Source of the DNA: Hepsetus odoe
Lineage: Eukaryota; Chordata; Actinopteri; Characiformes; Hepsetidae
Length of the DNA stretch: 64,000 nt
NCBI GenBank assembly: GCA_017165825.1
Contig: CM029386.1
Span: 19,344,767-19,408,766 of the forward strand
Direction of reading: 5' to 3'
Shown: positions 1 through 12,940 of the stretch, piece after piece
Layout of the letters: each line of letters begins with the position of its first letter
Numbering within the stretch: position 1 is the first letter of the stretch
Program-made: the position numbers and the translations under genes
Notes under the pieces: generated by a model
What the model was told of the DNA's origin: nothing
Seen by the model: only the letters and a program-made list of their open reading frames with translations
Database searches by the model: none

Positions 1-247
1 TGAATTGTGATTTAAATATTGTAGTTGTTTTTTCAAATTTAAAGTAATAGTTACTTTGAGAAAATAAACTGATCTAATGTAAATGTAATTGGTTACATTC
101 CTAATGAATCATGTGTGTAATTATGTAATTAAACTTAACACCAAAACTAAATTAGCAGAACGGGTCTAGCTTTAACTTAAGTTTAATAGGTAAATATTAA
201 ACTTCAGGGTGTGTAACCAGGGAGTAAGGAAGTAAGGAAGCTCTTGC

Positions 248-3200
248 CTGATCATTGAAGAAGACGTCATAGGTCAGCTTATCAGTGGAAGTGAGGTTGC
301 GTAGAGCAGGTGTGTGTCTGTACAGGTGTAAAGGGTTGCTGAAATGAACAATCAGCTGGTATTCTCCAGGATTCAGGTGAACCAGAGGAAACTGAAGGTC
401 ACCTGAGAACGGAAAAGATGTTATCCTCTGCAGGACTCCGGCTAACCCATCCTTAAAACGCTGGGAAAATTGAACTCACAGTAGATATTTGCAGGGCGAA
501 GACGGTTAAAAGAGAAAATCGGTGACTCTGCCAACTCTCCACCCTCTGCTTTCACTCTCACTGTGTAGCGACCGAATCCCGTATCCTGGAGATGCCGTGA
601 TATGTTGTATGGACGACTCGGATTATTAACAGAAATCAGTTTTCTGAGAGACCAACAAAGGACAGACAAACACAGAGAGAGTGATAAATGACATTTTTCC
701 TTTGATTGACATTCTGGAAAGCAAAAACTGAGACAAACAGATGAGAGCAGCACTGGTCACACAGCGCAGCGATTTATACCCTAAACGAGAGAGTCCTGCA
801 GGTGTGGTTGAACAGAACATCCTTATTCATTTGAGTTTTAATAAGCTGAAGTCACTGTTAAACCATACGTTTACATACGTTTTACATGACTTGCTTTTTA
901 TTAGTTTAATCAGTATTGGCATTTCAGCAGAACGCATCAGAGGACTTACCCTTGGTCAGGTTTGAGCTCCAGAAGAACATCGTTTTGACCAAAACCAGGT
1001 TTCCAGTCCACCACTACTCCATAAGTGTCACAAGTTATGGTGACGTTAGAAGGACCTGAGAAGCCTAATAAGGGAACTGAAAGATGGAATCAAAAAAAAA
1101 AGGTTATTTAGTCAAATAACCTACTACCCATAATTCACAGCAAGATGTTCAGCCCGCATGTTGACTTTTTTGGCTAAATATGTAAATTGTTCACATGTGA
1201 CTGCTATCTTTGCTCTGAATCAACACATACTCCTGAGATTCTAAAATTCTTAAAACAAGGCACAGCAGGGTAAAATAACCTTCCAGCCCACTCATCAGGG
1301 TCAACTACGCATTCTGTTCTTCCACGCTGCAGTTATTCAAAGCGTCTGTCTGACCCCCGTGCCATTTTTTCAAGTAAATATCTGTCGTTATCAGCATCAT
1401 TTACATATCGTCTACATCCCAGACCCGCGTTTTGCTCAGCGTTCTGCACAGCTCAGACTCTTTTCATCCCAAAATGCATCTCTGATGAGTCAAATGAGTC
1501 AAACTTAACATGCAATGAAGGTTGTTACGATGTAATGAATGTAACTGTCCTTAAAAAAAAAACAGTTTGTTAATTAATTAACTGGTTTTGGTATTTGGAA
1601 CAAAATTATGGTTTCGTTTGAGAACATTTATAATGCTTATCGCAACTTTTTTTTTTTTTTTTTTTTTTTTAGATAACTAACACTCACATGGGAGCTGGCA
1701 AATGAACAGAGAAGTCTAATTTTACTCTTAATTTACAAAATATTCGGAGATATGGCCTCTCCGCAGATCAACAGCCTGTATCAGTGGATTAGTAACCGTA
1801 TGTAAAAAAACAGAGTTCAAAAAGACAGAGTGAGAAGAGAAGGGGAGGGAGGGAAAGAGAGTGGGAAGAAAAAAAAAGGAGGATGTTTACAGGTAAGCGC
1901 AACTGGCATCTGAACCGGTTTCTCTAGTTTCCCAGCACCAAAAATACCCTGCTGGTATCGGTGGAGAGGGAAGAAAAACGAGTGCACAATACAAAGAAAA
2001 ACATCATGTCCGTCTTTCTATACCAACAGTTACCCTGGACCTACAGCTGTGGTCCAGAATATTTATGTCATTCTCAAAATTCATTTTCACAAAGTTTGCT
2101 GCCTCAGTTGTTTGCAAAGTTCCTCTTTACCCTGAGAATGAACTTAAAAAAACAAAAAACAAAAAACATTTCCCCTGAATTTCAGCCGCAAAAGGACCTC
2201 TTCTTCTTCTTCTTCTTTTTCTTTCGCCACAGCTGGGTCCCCACAGCGGATCAACAATCTCCATTTCTCCCGGTCCTCTGTGTCTTCCTCCTTCAAACCA
2301 GCCACCTGCATGTCCTCTCTCACCACGTCCATAAACCTCCTCTTTGGTCTTCCTCTTCTCTTTCCTGGCAGCTCCATCTTCAACATCCTCCTCCCGATAT
2401 ATTCCTCGTCTCTCCTCTGCACATGGCCAAACCAACATTTTGCCTTGCTTCTCTAACTTTGTCTCCAAAACATCTAACCTGAGCTGTCCCTCTAATATAC
2501 TCATTTCTAATCCTGTCCATCCTCGTCACACCCAACGAAAATCTCAGCATCTTTAACTCTGACACCTCCAGCTCCGCCTCCTGTCTTTTCATCAGTGCCA
2601 CCGTCTCCAACCCGTACAACATAGCTGGTTTCACTACTGTCCTGTAAAACTTCCCTTTTATTCTTGCTGGTACCCATCTGTCAAAAATCACTCCAGCCAC
2701 TCTTCTCCACCCATTCCAACCAGCCTGCACTCTCTTCTTCACCTCTCTTCCACACTCGCCGTTACACTGAACTGTTGATCCCAAGAATTTAAACTCCTCC
2801 GCTTTTGTTACCTCCACTCCCTGCATCCTAACCACGCCACTTTCCTCCCTTTCATTCCTACTCACTTTCATTCCTCTCCTCTCTAGAGCAGATCTCCATT
2901 TCTCCAGGTTCTCCTCAAGCTGCTCCCTACTCTCACTACAGATCACAATATCATCAGCAAACAGCAGCCTCTCTGACTGATCCACTTCTTCTTTGTCTCC
3001 CTCTTCTACGGTACACACTCCTGAACTTCTCAGTTCCACCACCAGGTTTCCTTTTCCTCCTTCTTCCTTCCAGATGTTATACCAAGTACATTTCTATCCG
3101 TCTGCCTGATCACTTCTGCAGCAGTTTCCCAGCAATCCAGTAGCTCTTCAACTCCTCCCAGTATCAGTGTTAACTCCTGCTTGAATTCCACCTTGCAGTC

Positions 3201-6127
3201 CTCCTTCAGCTTCCACCACTTGATCCTCGACTCTGTCCTCAATTTCCTCCTCTTTTTGTCCCCCAAGGTCATCCTACAGACCACCATCCTATGCTGTTTA
3301 GCTGCACTCTCCCCATCACTACTTTACATCTCCAATCAATCCTTCAGACTGATCCTCCTGCAAAGGATATAATCCACCTGTGAGCATCTTCCTCCACTCT
3401 TATACGTCACCCTGTGCTCCTCCCTCTTTTTAAAATAAGTATTAACTACAGACATTTCCATCCTTTTCACAAAATCTACAACCATCTGACCTTCAGCATT
3501 CCTCTCCTTGACACCATGCCTACCATCACCTCCTCATCACCTCTCTTCCCTTCACCAACATGACCATTAAAATCTCCACCAATCACCACTCACTCTCCCT
3601 TGGGTACACTCTCTATCACTTCATCTAACTCACTCCAGAATTCTTCTTTCTCTTCCATCTCACAACCAACTTGTGGAGCATAAGCACAAACTAATATTCA
3701 TTCATTATCACACCTTCAACTTCCAGCTTCAAACTCATCACCCTCCCTGACACCCTCTTCACCTCCAAAACACTCTTCCTTCAGGATAACACCTCCCCCG
3801 TTTCTCCTTCCATCCACACCATGGTAGAACAGTTTAAACCCTACTCCAGTACACCTGGTCTTACTACCCTTCCATCGTGTCTCTCACTCACAGAATATCA
3901 ACCTTCCTTCTCTCCATCATATCAGCTCATTCTCTACCTTTACCAGTCATGCTACCTTCACTTCCACTCTCCTGCACTTCTTTCTCTCCTCCTCCCTCGG
4001 GACATGCCTTCCTCCTCTTCTTCTTCTTCTCCTTTGGCCAACAGTAGTCCAATTTCCACCAGGACCCTGAAGGCTAACAGCACTGGTCGTGGTCGTTGTC
4101 TCGGGCCTCGACCGATCCGGTATGGAAATTTGTTTTGTTGTTCGCATTTTGATTTGGCAAAGTTTTACATCGGATGCCCTTCCTGACGTAACCCTCCCCA
4201 TTTACCCGGGCTTGGGACCGGCACCAAGAAATACACTGGCTTGTGCGTTTCTAGTGACTGGGTTAGCCACAAAAGGACCTGCTGACATAATTTCTGTGAT
4301 TCTCTCGTTAACACAGGTGAAAGCGTTGAGGAGGACAAGCCTAGAGATTACTCTGTCACGCTGATTGAGTAAGAATAACAGACTGCTGAGTTAGAATAGC
4401 AGCTGTCAAGAGGAGCACTAAAGAAGCCCATCAAGTCATCAAGGACGGACTGATCTTTTGCAGAAGGTACAGGGACTGCACTGTTGAGATCTGGAGTAAA
4501 TCTGATTGTTTGGGGTGTCCAGAATACAGACAGTCAGGAGAAGAAAAGATGAGTGCTACCATCTCTCCAAAAGGCTGCCATCACTCCTGTGTCATGGCAA
4601 CAGTAAAGTATCCTGAGACGATTCATGTGTGGTTTGCTTCTCAGCCAAGGGATCAGGCTCACTCACTAACAACTAACAACACAGCTATGAATAAAGAATG
4701 GAACCAAAACATCCTCAGAGAGCAACTTTTCCCAACCATCCAAGAACAGTTTGGTGAAGAGCAATGTCTTTTCCAGGATGAAGGAGCACCATGACATAAG
4801 GCAAAAGTGAGAACCAAGTGGCTCGAGGAACAGAACTTCAAATTTCATGCCCAAGGCCGAGAAGCTCCCCAGGCCTTAATCCAATTAAGGACTTGTGGTC
4901 AATCCTCAAGAGGCGAGTGGGCAAACAAACACCCACAAGTTCTGACAAACTCCAAGCAGTGAATACGCAAGAATGGGCTCCATCAGTCAGGATTTGGCCT
5001 AAAAGTTGACTGACAGCATGCCAGAGTGAAGTGCAGAGATCTTGAAAAAGACGGGCCAACACTGCAAATACTGACTCTTTGCATGAACTTAATGTAATTG
5101 TAATAAAAGCCCTTGAAACATGCTTGTAATTCTACTTCAGTTACCATAGAAACATCTGCCAAAAGACCAAAAAACACTGAAGCAGCAAACTTAAAACCAA
5201 TAGTGTCATTCTCGGCATTCCATGGTTGTACATACACTGGCCATTTTATCAGAAACGCCAGCCATACATGCTGTAGGTTTACAATAACAGTGACCTTTAA
5301 GCCCATCCATCCCCCAAAAGCCACAGCTGTTCAACAGTGTACCCTCCTCAACACACCCGCCACCCTGACATGGTAGTGAGACACTAGTATAGTACTGTTA
5401 GACAGACAGACAGATAGATGGACAGATAGGTGGAACGATTCACAATCTTCATTATTCAATTTGATCAAGCGTGTGAATGTAATCTGTGAATGATTTATTA
5501 ACTCAGCAAAACTGAAGAGCACTGGAGTTTATTAGACGATTAGAAAAGATCAGTCTGTGCTCTGATCTAAGGCTCTAGTCTGAGGCTATCCCTGATCCAG
5601 CAAGATGCTGAGATACTCTACATCACAACAGAGCAGACAGAGGTGGATAATATCCCACCAGCCTCTCAAAACATCAACCACACAGCCATCTCTTTCAGTC
5701 TGATCTCTTTACTCCTGTACAGAAGAACTCTTGGGTGTGGAAATTCTTGGTTAATCAATGTTCCTTATCTCAAACCCTGAGATGGAAACCTTTACACACA
5801 CCAGCCAACACTTTGGCCTCTATAAAACACACCTCACTGCCACAGATGATGGACCTGAAATGAAGTGCTGCAGGTGTGGATCGTGGCCCAGGCAACAGTC
5901 AGGTGGTATCTTGAGAATACCTTGATCTCAAAACCTGCCAAATCCTGACACTCAAACACCAGTGGCTGAAAAGCCATGGGAGATTCCGCTATATTTTATT
6001 TCATAAAATGCTTAGATTTCATAAAATTTAGACTAAGCAGTCTTCTATTCCCTCTATTTAAAAGAAGATCTAACTCACCTGCTGTGAGGAGGAGAGTAGT
6101 TAGGACAGATCTGAGGTTAATCTGCAT
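248..6127 (-). CDS. ifngr1: Interferon-gamma receptor 1-like class II cytokine receptor, 5' part (exons 1-4)
   Basis: Four exons can be joined in frame on the minus strand: 6079-6127 (start codon 6125-6127), 950-1076, 480-643 and 248-402. Exon 1 plus the start of exon 2 give a signal peptide beginning MQINLRSVLTTLLL and ending near GFS. The ectodomain follows: GPSNVTITC, then VVVDWKPGFG (first fibronectin-III domain), YTVRVKAEGG, then PANIYCDLQFP leading into the second domain with NPLHLYRHTPALRNLT. These patterns (NVT, V-x-W, Y-V-R-V-K, and the NPLHLYR stretch) fit fish CRFB13/CRFB17 receptors, the interferon-gamma receptor chain; this is from memory of the family, not a search. Phases run 1, 2, 1, all with GT-AG signals. 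The end of exon 4 is unsure: a GC donor (CAG|GCAAGA, adopted), a weak GT donor ending the exon at 218, or read-through to a stop at 197-199. Transmembrane and intracellular parts must lie left of the window. Another class II receptor is possible. Confidence 0.62.
1649..1670. repeat. Poly(T) tract
   Basis: A run of about 22 T within intron 1 of the receptor gene. I see no attached retroelement body. Confidence 0.8.
2198..4230 (-). mobile_element. RTE-type LINE, internally deleted, antisense strand
   Basis: Read on the minus strand, the element starts near 4230 and ends at 2198 in a short GAA-repeat tail. It preserves fragments of the LINE open reading frame: an N-terminal piece (3947-4201), endonuclease-like sequence around 3550-3790, a linker (WWKLKEDCKVEF, 3030-3287) and a reverse transcriptase piece with LLFADDIVICSES (about 2940-2965; FADD is the polymerase motif), then the C-terminal region LYGLETVALMKRQEAELE. 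Frameshifts and stops separate them, so it is a dead copy. Five shorter copies of the same family lie elsewhere in the window and share the 3' end. Confidence 0.8.
4385..5115 (+). pseudogene. Decayed Tc1/mariner-type transposase
   Basis: Broken reading frames carry recognisable transposase pieces: LFPTIQEQFGEEQCLFQDEG (4720-4790, around the second catalytic Asp of the DDE/D triad), then PGLNPIKDLWSILKRRV (4875-4920, around the third acidic residue), and a C-terminal ANTANTDSLHELNVI-like end near 5060-5100. Several stops and frameshifts interrupt it. It lies inside receptor intron 1. I could not find matching terminal inverted repeats. Confidence 0.72.
5225..5433 (+). repeat. Short fish repeat fragment and GACA/GATA microsatellite
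   Basis: The segment ACACTGGCCATTTTATCAG (about 5233-5252) resembles the end of a common fish DNA transposon. A GACA/GATA-type tetranucleotide run follows at 5401-5433. Between 5434 and 6078 I see nothing further. Confidence 0.4.
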
Positions 6128-6224
6128 CGTTTATGGTTCAGAAGACCCCCAGCATAGCTCGATCAGAATACCCAGACAATCAGAGTCCAGTGAGGAACCT
6201 ATTTGAGGAGCGACAGCTCTTCTC

Positions 6225-6490
6225 CTGGCGTTGAGGCGGAGTTTCTCTCTCAAAACGGCTTATTTCGTTTCTCAGCCACTTTTCCCAATTCAGCGGCGCG
6301 CGGAAGTGATTCGATTCGTGGAACGTTCAGACGTTTCTGCGTTCCAACCCTTTAATGTTGCTTCCTTCTGATCCCGCCTCTGCAGCCGGGCCGCGAGGAC
6401 ACAGGTAACCACGCGCTGCCTACCTGAGCGCGCGCGCCCGTGGCAGGCGCTCTTTTATTATAATTACAGATCGGCTCGCGCCCCCTGCTG
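6225..6490 (-). promoter_or_regulatory. CpG-rich promoter region of the receptor gene
   Basis: This stretch just upstream of the first receptor exon is the clearest CpG-rich block in the window, with runs such as gcggcgcgcgg and gcgcgcgcccg. On the minus strand it also holds GAGAAACGAAA (6263-6273), similar to an IRF-type GAAA-x-GAAA element but with one-base spacing, so only suggestive. No TATA box is visible. Position and composition indicate a CpG-island promoter for the minus-strand gene. Confidence 0.5.
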
Positions 6491-6577
6491 GAGCCGAAGC
6501 TCTCCTGCTACTACTGCACCGGTGTTGATGCTTTTATTTCATTCATTCACCTCGCTTGTCGCGCATTCGTTCGCCTT

Positions 6578-7272
6578 TAGTCACTCACTCACTCACTCAC
6601 TCACTCAATTAATCAATTAACCACTAAACCACTCATTCACTCACTCAGTCTTTTGTTCACTCACTCATTCATTAATCAGTCAATGAATCAGTCCCTCACT
6701 CTCTCTTACTCACTCACTCACTCACTCACTCCTTTACCCAGTCAGTCCATTGCTCACTCACTTCTACTGTCTCCTACTCACTCACTCACTCACTCACTCA
6801 TTCATTCATTCAATCAATTAACCACTAAACCACTCACTCACTCACTCACTCACTCACTCATTCATTCAATCAATTAACCACTAAACCACTCACTCACTCA
6901 CTCATTCACTCACTCACTCACTCACTCACTCATTCACTCACTCACTCACTCACTCACTCACTCACTCACTCACTCACTCACTCCTTTACCCACTCAGTCC
7001 ATTGCTCATTCACTCTACTGTCTCCTACTCACTCACTCACTCATTCACTCACTCATTCACTCACTCACTCAATCAATTAATCAATAAACCACTCATTTAC
7101 TCACTCCCACATCGTTACTCACTCACTCATTCAATCAATTAACCACTAAACCATTCACTCACTCACTCACTCACTCATTCACTCACTCACTCAATCAATT
7201 AATCACTAAACCACTCATTTACTCATTCACTCACTCCCACATCGTTACTCACTCACTCACTCACTCACTCAC
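6578..7272. repeat. (TCAC)n/(TCAT)n tetranucleotide array
   Basis: About 700 bases of imperfect TCAC and TCAT repeats, with a recurring higher-order block in which the tetranucleotides are followed by CAATCAATTAACCACTAAAC (for example near 6811, 6870 and 7132). The block repetition shows amplification of a longer unit on top of simple slippage. Confidence 0.92.
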
Positions 7273-7663
7273 CATGAATCTAATTAAATGTCAAAAGCCA
7301 CCTTTTCCTTCTTTACTCTGATTCGGAGTAAAACACAAAGGGCCTGTTAGCAGTTGACCAACCAGCTCACTGCCTTTATCGCTTGCTTGTTTTCTTTGTT
7401 TCTTGATTACTTCACATGTGTTAAACTGTGCACACACAGCTTATATAATCTGGGCATTAGTTTTCTAAAGTTTCTGATTGTCAGTGATCCTGACACCACA
7501 CTAAGCTGCTTCATCTTGGATGATATGAAGGGTTGTGGAGAAGATTACGTGCAGTATAGATGACCTCGTTACCATCATAACACTGGATTTAAAGTTCACT
7601 GCATCTGTTATGTAACTCACATCAAGACAGTGACTGACTGAAAACTAAGTTCTCTTCTGCCAA

Positions 7664-7664
7664 A

Positions 7665-7699
<35 letters not shown>

Positions 7700-7895
7700 G
7701 GGGTCCACTTTCCACTTTTGCTCTTTCTCCATCCTTTTGCCCTATGAGCGCTGGAACAGGGACCAACACCACCAACAACCCTAGTCATGAAAACGGTTAA
7801 CATATTATATATTAATAATCAAATGTATTATTATTATTATTATTATTATTATCGCTGTTATTATTATTATTATTTATTTATTTTTTTTTTTATTA
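7664..7895. repeat. (GT)n and (ATT)n microsatellites
   Basis: A GT run at about 7664-7695 and an ATT run at about 7828-7885. The following stretch to about 8640 is AT-rich and shows no gene or recognisable repeat. Confidence 0.85.
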
Positions 7896-8639
7896 AGCAG
7901 TGTCCTGGCAGACACAGCCTGGCAGAAGAGTTATAGAAGTCCCTGTAAATGGGGACATAGCAATAAGGTGATAAAATATATTGAATAAAATATTTATTAA
8001 ACATCCAGGTTCTTCTTCACAGTGTGATGTACCATTTATTCATACCAAGAACAATTAAAGTTTTTAAAGCAGGGGTCACCTGCTGACTGTTCTAAAAATA
8101 GCACAACTCACCAGTGAGCAGCATCTAAAATTTAATTTGATCCTGTTGCTATTCTTCTTTAATCACATTTGCATTTATATCGTTTGAAAATGACAATATT
8201 TTAAAAAAGCATTTAAGACATCTTTATTATACATGTAGTTTAGATAAGTTTAGATAACTGGTAGCCCTTCGTATGGCTCAGGACCAGTTTCAGAAAGGTT
8301 GATGCCCCCTGGTTTAAAGGTTTCACAGTAAAGAAGTGGATGCTTTTGTAACAAGACGCAGTTGAACTGAGTGTTGAGTGTTTTGACAAAACAACAGAAA
8401 AGAAAAGTTTAGTTTAGTAAAAACTGTGCATTGTGGTTCATTGCCCTTCAAATAATCAGACGTTGATCCTTCCTTATAGTTGTATTCCATTAAAGTTCTG
8501 TTCATTCATTCATAGAGTGTATGTTCTAATACGATTCTTATTTATTTAATCCCTTCTCTATCAAATGTATGTGTCTTTTGATATTTTTACTTGTTTACTG
8601 TTTGGGCCTCATTGTATCTCTTTACATTCGTCCTGAAAA

Positions 8640-9005
8640 GCATTTTTGATCAGTTTTGATCCGATCTACACTGAGATAAAGAAAGAGAGAGGGAGCGTGA
8701 GAGAGAGAGGGAAGCAGAGACAGAGAGAAAGAGGATGAGAGAGTGACAAAAACAGGCAGAGACAGTGAGAGAGAGTAAGCTTCTTAAAGGATTACAGCAG
8801 CCATCTTTTAGTCTTTTATTGGGACAGATGTGGGAAGGCACAAGTCAGGATGAGAGCACCAAACGTGTTACTGACCTGGAGCATCGCTCTGTGTGTGTGT
8901 GTGTGTGTTTGTGCCTTTTGATCAATCAATCAATCAATCAATCAATCAGTCAATCAGTCAATCTTTGCTGGCTAAACAAATGCTAAATCTACTCTTAAAC
9001 ATAAA
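8640..9005. repeat. GA-rich run, (GT)n and (ATCA)n microsatellites
   Basis: A GA-rich stretch at 8680-8780, a GT run at 8889-8910 and an ATCA run at 8921-8962. No gene is seen. Confidence 0.75.
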
Positions 9006-9009
9006 ACCT

Positions 9010-9256
9010 GGGGCAGCGGTGGCCTAGTGGTTAGGAGTTGCCCCGCATCGGAAGATTGTGGGTTCGATTCCCTCACAAGTAGGTTACCCTGAGGTACCCC
9101 TGAGCAAGGTACCGTCCCTGTCACTGCTCCCCGGGCGCTTTCAATAGCTGCCCACTGCTGCACGGTGTTTGTGTGCATGCAGAGGTCCAATTTCGTTGTG
9201 GTTCATGGTGTGCAGTGCTGTGACCTCGCAATGACAAGGGTTGTCACTTTCACTTT
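9010..9256 (+). mobile_element. tRNA-headed SINE (family 1), near full length
   Basis: The head has an exact polymerase III A box (TGGCCTAGTGG) and a B box GGTTCGATTCC. The body contains GAGCAAGGTACCGTCCC and CTGCTCCCCGGGCGCTTTCA, and the 3' end is TCACTTTCACTTT. About twenty copies of this family lie in the window, which defines the consensus. Confidence 0.9.
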
Positions 9257-9365
9257 AATTCTTACCTTATTGTTTCAGAAGAACCAGTGACAGCAGACCA
9301 GCTCTGTTTGGTCTGAAGATGAAAACTGCTGGCAGAAAGTGAATCTCACTACATGCGATTGTGTA

Positions 9366-9508
9366 AAGTGAAAGTGACTATTCTTGTCATTGTGAAACAG
9401 CACAGCGCACAGCGAACCACAAAAAAACGCTTCCTCTACATTTAAACCAAACACACACCGTGCAGCAGGGGGCAGCGATTGAAAACGCCCCGGGAACAGC
9501 GATGAGGG
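9366..9508 (-). mobile_element. SINE family 1, 5'-truncated
   Basis: Reverse-complement body and 3' end only (AAAGTGACTATTCTTGTCATTG and GTGCAGCAGGGGGCAG on the plus strand); the tRNA head is absent. Confidence 0.85.
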
Positions 9509-9642
9509 ATGTGTTTTTTATAAATATATGTGCATGTGTGTGCGTGTGTGTGTGTAACAATAATTGCATGAGTATATTTAGATGTTTTACTTTGATAAAG
9601 GGAAAAGCTGTACAGGAGAAAGAAAAAATTGCTCTGCAGTTT

Positions 9643-9882
9643 AAGTGAAAGTGACTGTTCTTGTCACAGCACAGCACACAGTGAACCACAACGAAATTGG
9701 ACCTCTGCATTTAACCCATGCAAACACCGTGCTGCTATGAAAGCACCCGGGGAGCAGTGATGGGGATGGTACCTTGCTCAAGGGTACCTCAGGGCAACCT
9801 ACTGGTAAGGGGTTTGAACCCACAATCTTCCGATCCTGTGGCCATTACATTGTCATTACATTTTCGTTGCATCAGTAACTGC

Positions 9883-9920
<38 letters not shown>
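9643..9920 (-). mobile_element. SINE family 1, followed by (CA)n
   Basis: A reverse-complement copy at 9643-9842 that extends to the B box (GGTTTGAACCC on the plus strand) but lacks the A box. A CA dinucleotide run lies at about 9885-9920. Confidence 0.85.
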
Positions 9921-9922
<2 letters not shown>

Positions 9923-9924
9923 AG

Positions 9925-10607
9925 CTATTGGCAGTTCGGAGCTTTTCAGAGCCAATCTTCAAATAGCTACAGGATGCCATCAGTGTTGTGGCAACTAAAT
10001 CACCTCTGGGAGGAAAACCTCACGAGACAGGTGGGTCAAGGACAGCAGAAGTCTCTCTATCCCCTTTAAACCACCATCAAATCAAATCAAAATCCCCCCA
10101 CACGCAACCATCATTATAATGCGGCTAGTATGCACAGCCTCGGCCCACTTCTGACACACATGTGGACGTGCTGGCATGGGGGGGGGGGGGGTGTATTGAC
10201 TCCTGTCTACTACTGTCTACTCTCCTGTCTATCTATTGGCCTTTAGATGGAGGATTAGGTTTATCAGGTTTATCAGCCTGTAGAAAAGAGATTATCTCCA
10301 TATTGGCTGTGTACTGATGTATTAAATTCTCTCCCTGCTGTACTTCTGCTTTATTTACAGATGTTTGCTCAGGCTAGCAGTCTAGATGGAGATGAGCAAC
10401 ATCACATGCTTGTCAAGCTCCTGGCGTTTGAAATAAGTGCTGTGGTTTTTGGGTTTTACTTTTTCGCTTTTTAGTGATTTTGTGGTTTTCTACATTATTT
10501 TCATGTGAGGCTGCAACGTCATTATGAGACAATCAAATAAAGGATTTAGAGGACAGCAGGAGTAGGATTTTTCTCTCTTTTTTGCTTCGTAATGTAAATA
10601 AATAAAT
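9925..10607. other. No feature recognised
   Basis: Apart from a G homopolymer near 10180-10191, I see no gene, repeat or RNA here. Confidence 0.5.
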
Positions 10608-10765
10608 GTTTACATTTACGGCATTTAGCAGACGCTCTTATCCAGAGCAACTTCCATGTCCTAATTGCAGGGACAGTCCCCCTGGAGACACTCAGGGTTA
10701 AGGGTCTTGCTCAGGGACCCAGTGGTGGGATTTGAACCCGGGACCTCTTGAGCCATAGGTCCTCA
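10608..10765 (-). mobile_element. tRNA-headed SINE (family 2), partial
   Basis: The plus strand begins TTTACATTTACGGCATTTAG and ends near the tRNA-like head, where TTTGAACCC marks a B box in reverse complement. A fuller copy at 43439-43638 shows the complete structure. Confidence 0.8.
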
Positions 10766-10997
10766 ACTCATTAAAAACTCATTAATTGTGGAGGCGAAGG
10801 TGAACTTCCATTTGTTTTTTTTAGTTTTCAAGACGTTTTTGTCCCAGACAAAAACAGGAACGTCCCAAAAGGACACAGGCTGCCTAGCCAGGGATTAGAA
10901 CCCAGTACCTTCTCTCTGTGAAGCAACAGCATTACCCACTCTACCACTATGTCATCCTGGAAATGAATTATTTAACTGGCAAAATGCTATAAATGGA

Positions 10998-11264
10998 GAC
11001 AAAGTGAGCGATGCGAGATTGCGTTGGTTTGGACATGTCCAGAGGTGAGACGAGGATTAAACTGGGAAGAGGATGTAGAAGATGGAGCTGCCAGGAAAGC
11101 GGAGAAGAGGAAGACCGAAGAGGAGGTTTATGGACGTGGTGAGAGAGGACATGCAGGTGGTCGGTTTGAAGGAGGGAGATGCAGAGGACCGGAGGAAATG
11201 GAAATGGATGATCTGCTGTGGCGACCCCTAAACGGGAGCAGCTGGAAGAAGAAGAAGATTATAA
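10998..11264 (+). mobile_element. RTE-type LINE, 3' fragment
   Basis: Matches the 3' end of the copy at 2198-4230, including TTGGTTTGGACATGTCCAGAGG and GGACGTGGTGAGAGAGGACA, and ends in an AAG-rich tail. Only the last part of the ORF and the 3' UTR remain. Confidence 0.85.
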
Positions 11265-11280
11265 TTTTATATTAAGATTT

Positions 11281-11349
11281 ATATTATATATATATTTATA
11301 TTATATTATATTATATTATATTTTTCTCTGAAGTAGCAGGGTTTCTATG

Positions 11350-11407
<58 letters not shown>

Positions 11408-11726
11408 ACTCTCTTTCACACACACACACACTGTGATGTCGTCGTTCACATCTACGACCTGAACATCTGAACTTCTCAGTCTGCAGCACATATATTTCCA
11501 CTTAGGCGGCTAAAAATGTGTCTGTTTAGCTGATGCTCTCTGAGCGACACATTCTAACCCCATCTGCACACACACACACACGATTGCTGACCCAAGCATG
11601 GTCCAGTCTGTATGCCACGTGAAATGTGTAATTACAGCTGTTCTGCTTTGAAATCCTTCACTGACCCCCCCACGCTTCACACTCAAATCCACAAATCTCT
11701 AAATATACTTTTGTCCATGACTGATG

Positions 11727-11762
<36 letters not shown>
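11281..11762. repeat. AT, TC and AC microsatellites
   Basis: A TATAT-rich run at 11281-11325, a TC run at about 11350-11410 and an AC run at about 11727-11762. No gene is seen. Confidence 0.85.
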
Positions 11763-11764
<2 letters not shown>

Positions 11765-11849
11765 TTCGGACAGATGTTGGTTCTGATGGCTTAATTGTCA
11801 GTGTTGCGCTTGATTAAAGTTAGATGGAAATACAATGAGAGACAGAGTG

Positions 11850-11996
11850 TGTGTGTGTGTGTGTGAGGAAGAGAGAGAGAGAGGGCGAGAGAGAGAAAGG
11901 CTAATGAAAGAGACAGAGAGAGAGAGAGACAGACAAAGACAATGGGAGAAGAGAGACAGTGTGTGTGTGTGTGTGTGAGAGAAGGAGAGAGACAGA

Positions 11997-12046
<50 letters not shown>

Positions 12047-12185
12047 ATGAGAGAGAGAGACAGACAGACAGAAAGACAATGAGAGAGAGAGAGACAGACA
12101 GACAGAAAGACAATGAGAGAGGGAGACAGACAGACAGAAAGACAATGAGGGAGAGAGAGAGAGAGAGCGAGACAGACAGAAAGAC

Positions 12186-12218
<33 letters not shown>

Positions 12219-12270
12219 CGAGACAGACAGAAAGACTGAGAGAGAGAGAGAGAGCGAGACAGACAGAAAG

Positions 12271-12311
<41 letters not shown>

Positions 12312-12348
12312 GACAGACAGAAAGACAGAGAGAGAGAGACAGAAAGAC

Positions 12349-12387
<39 letters not shown>

Positions 12388-12398
12388 CAGACAGAAAG

Positions 12399-12453
<55 letters not shown>

Positions 12454-12638
12454 CAGACAGAAAGACAATCACGAGAGAGAGAGAGACAGACAGACAGAAA
12501 GACAATGAGAGAGAAAGCAGAAAAGACTTAATGAGGAGAGAGCGAAACAGACAGAAAAAGACAATAGGAAGAGAGAGAGAGAGAGTGGAACAGACAGACA
12601 CAATGAGAAGAGAGAGAGAGAGCGAGACAGACAGAAAG

Positions 12639-12671
<33 letters not shown>

Positions 12672-12742
12672 CCCAAACAGACAGAAAGACAATGAGAGAG
12701 AGAGAGAGAGTAGAGAGAGGCGAGACAGACAGAAAAGACTAT

Positions 12743-12774
<32 letters not shown>

Positions 12775-12897
12775 TGAAGAGAGAGAAAGCGAGACAGACA
12801 GAAAAGACTGAGAGAGAGAGAGAAAGTGAGAGAGAAGGCCAGAGACAGACAGAAAGACTGAGAGAGAGAGAGAGAGAGAGCGAGACAGACAAGAAAG

Positions 12898-12940
<43 letters not shown>

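Noticed and set aside
9020..9090. tRNA-like A and B boxes
   Set aside because: The same boxes recur at the head of many dispersed copies with a common non-tRNA body, so these are SINEs. I found no genuine tRNA gene.
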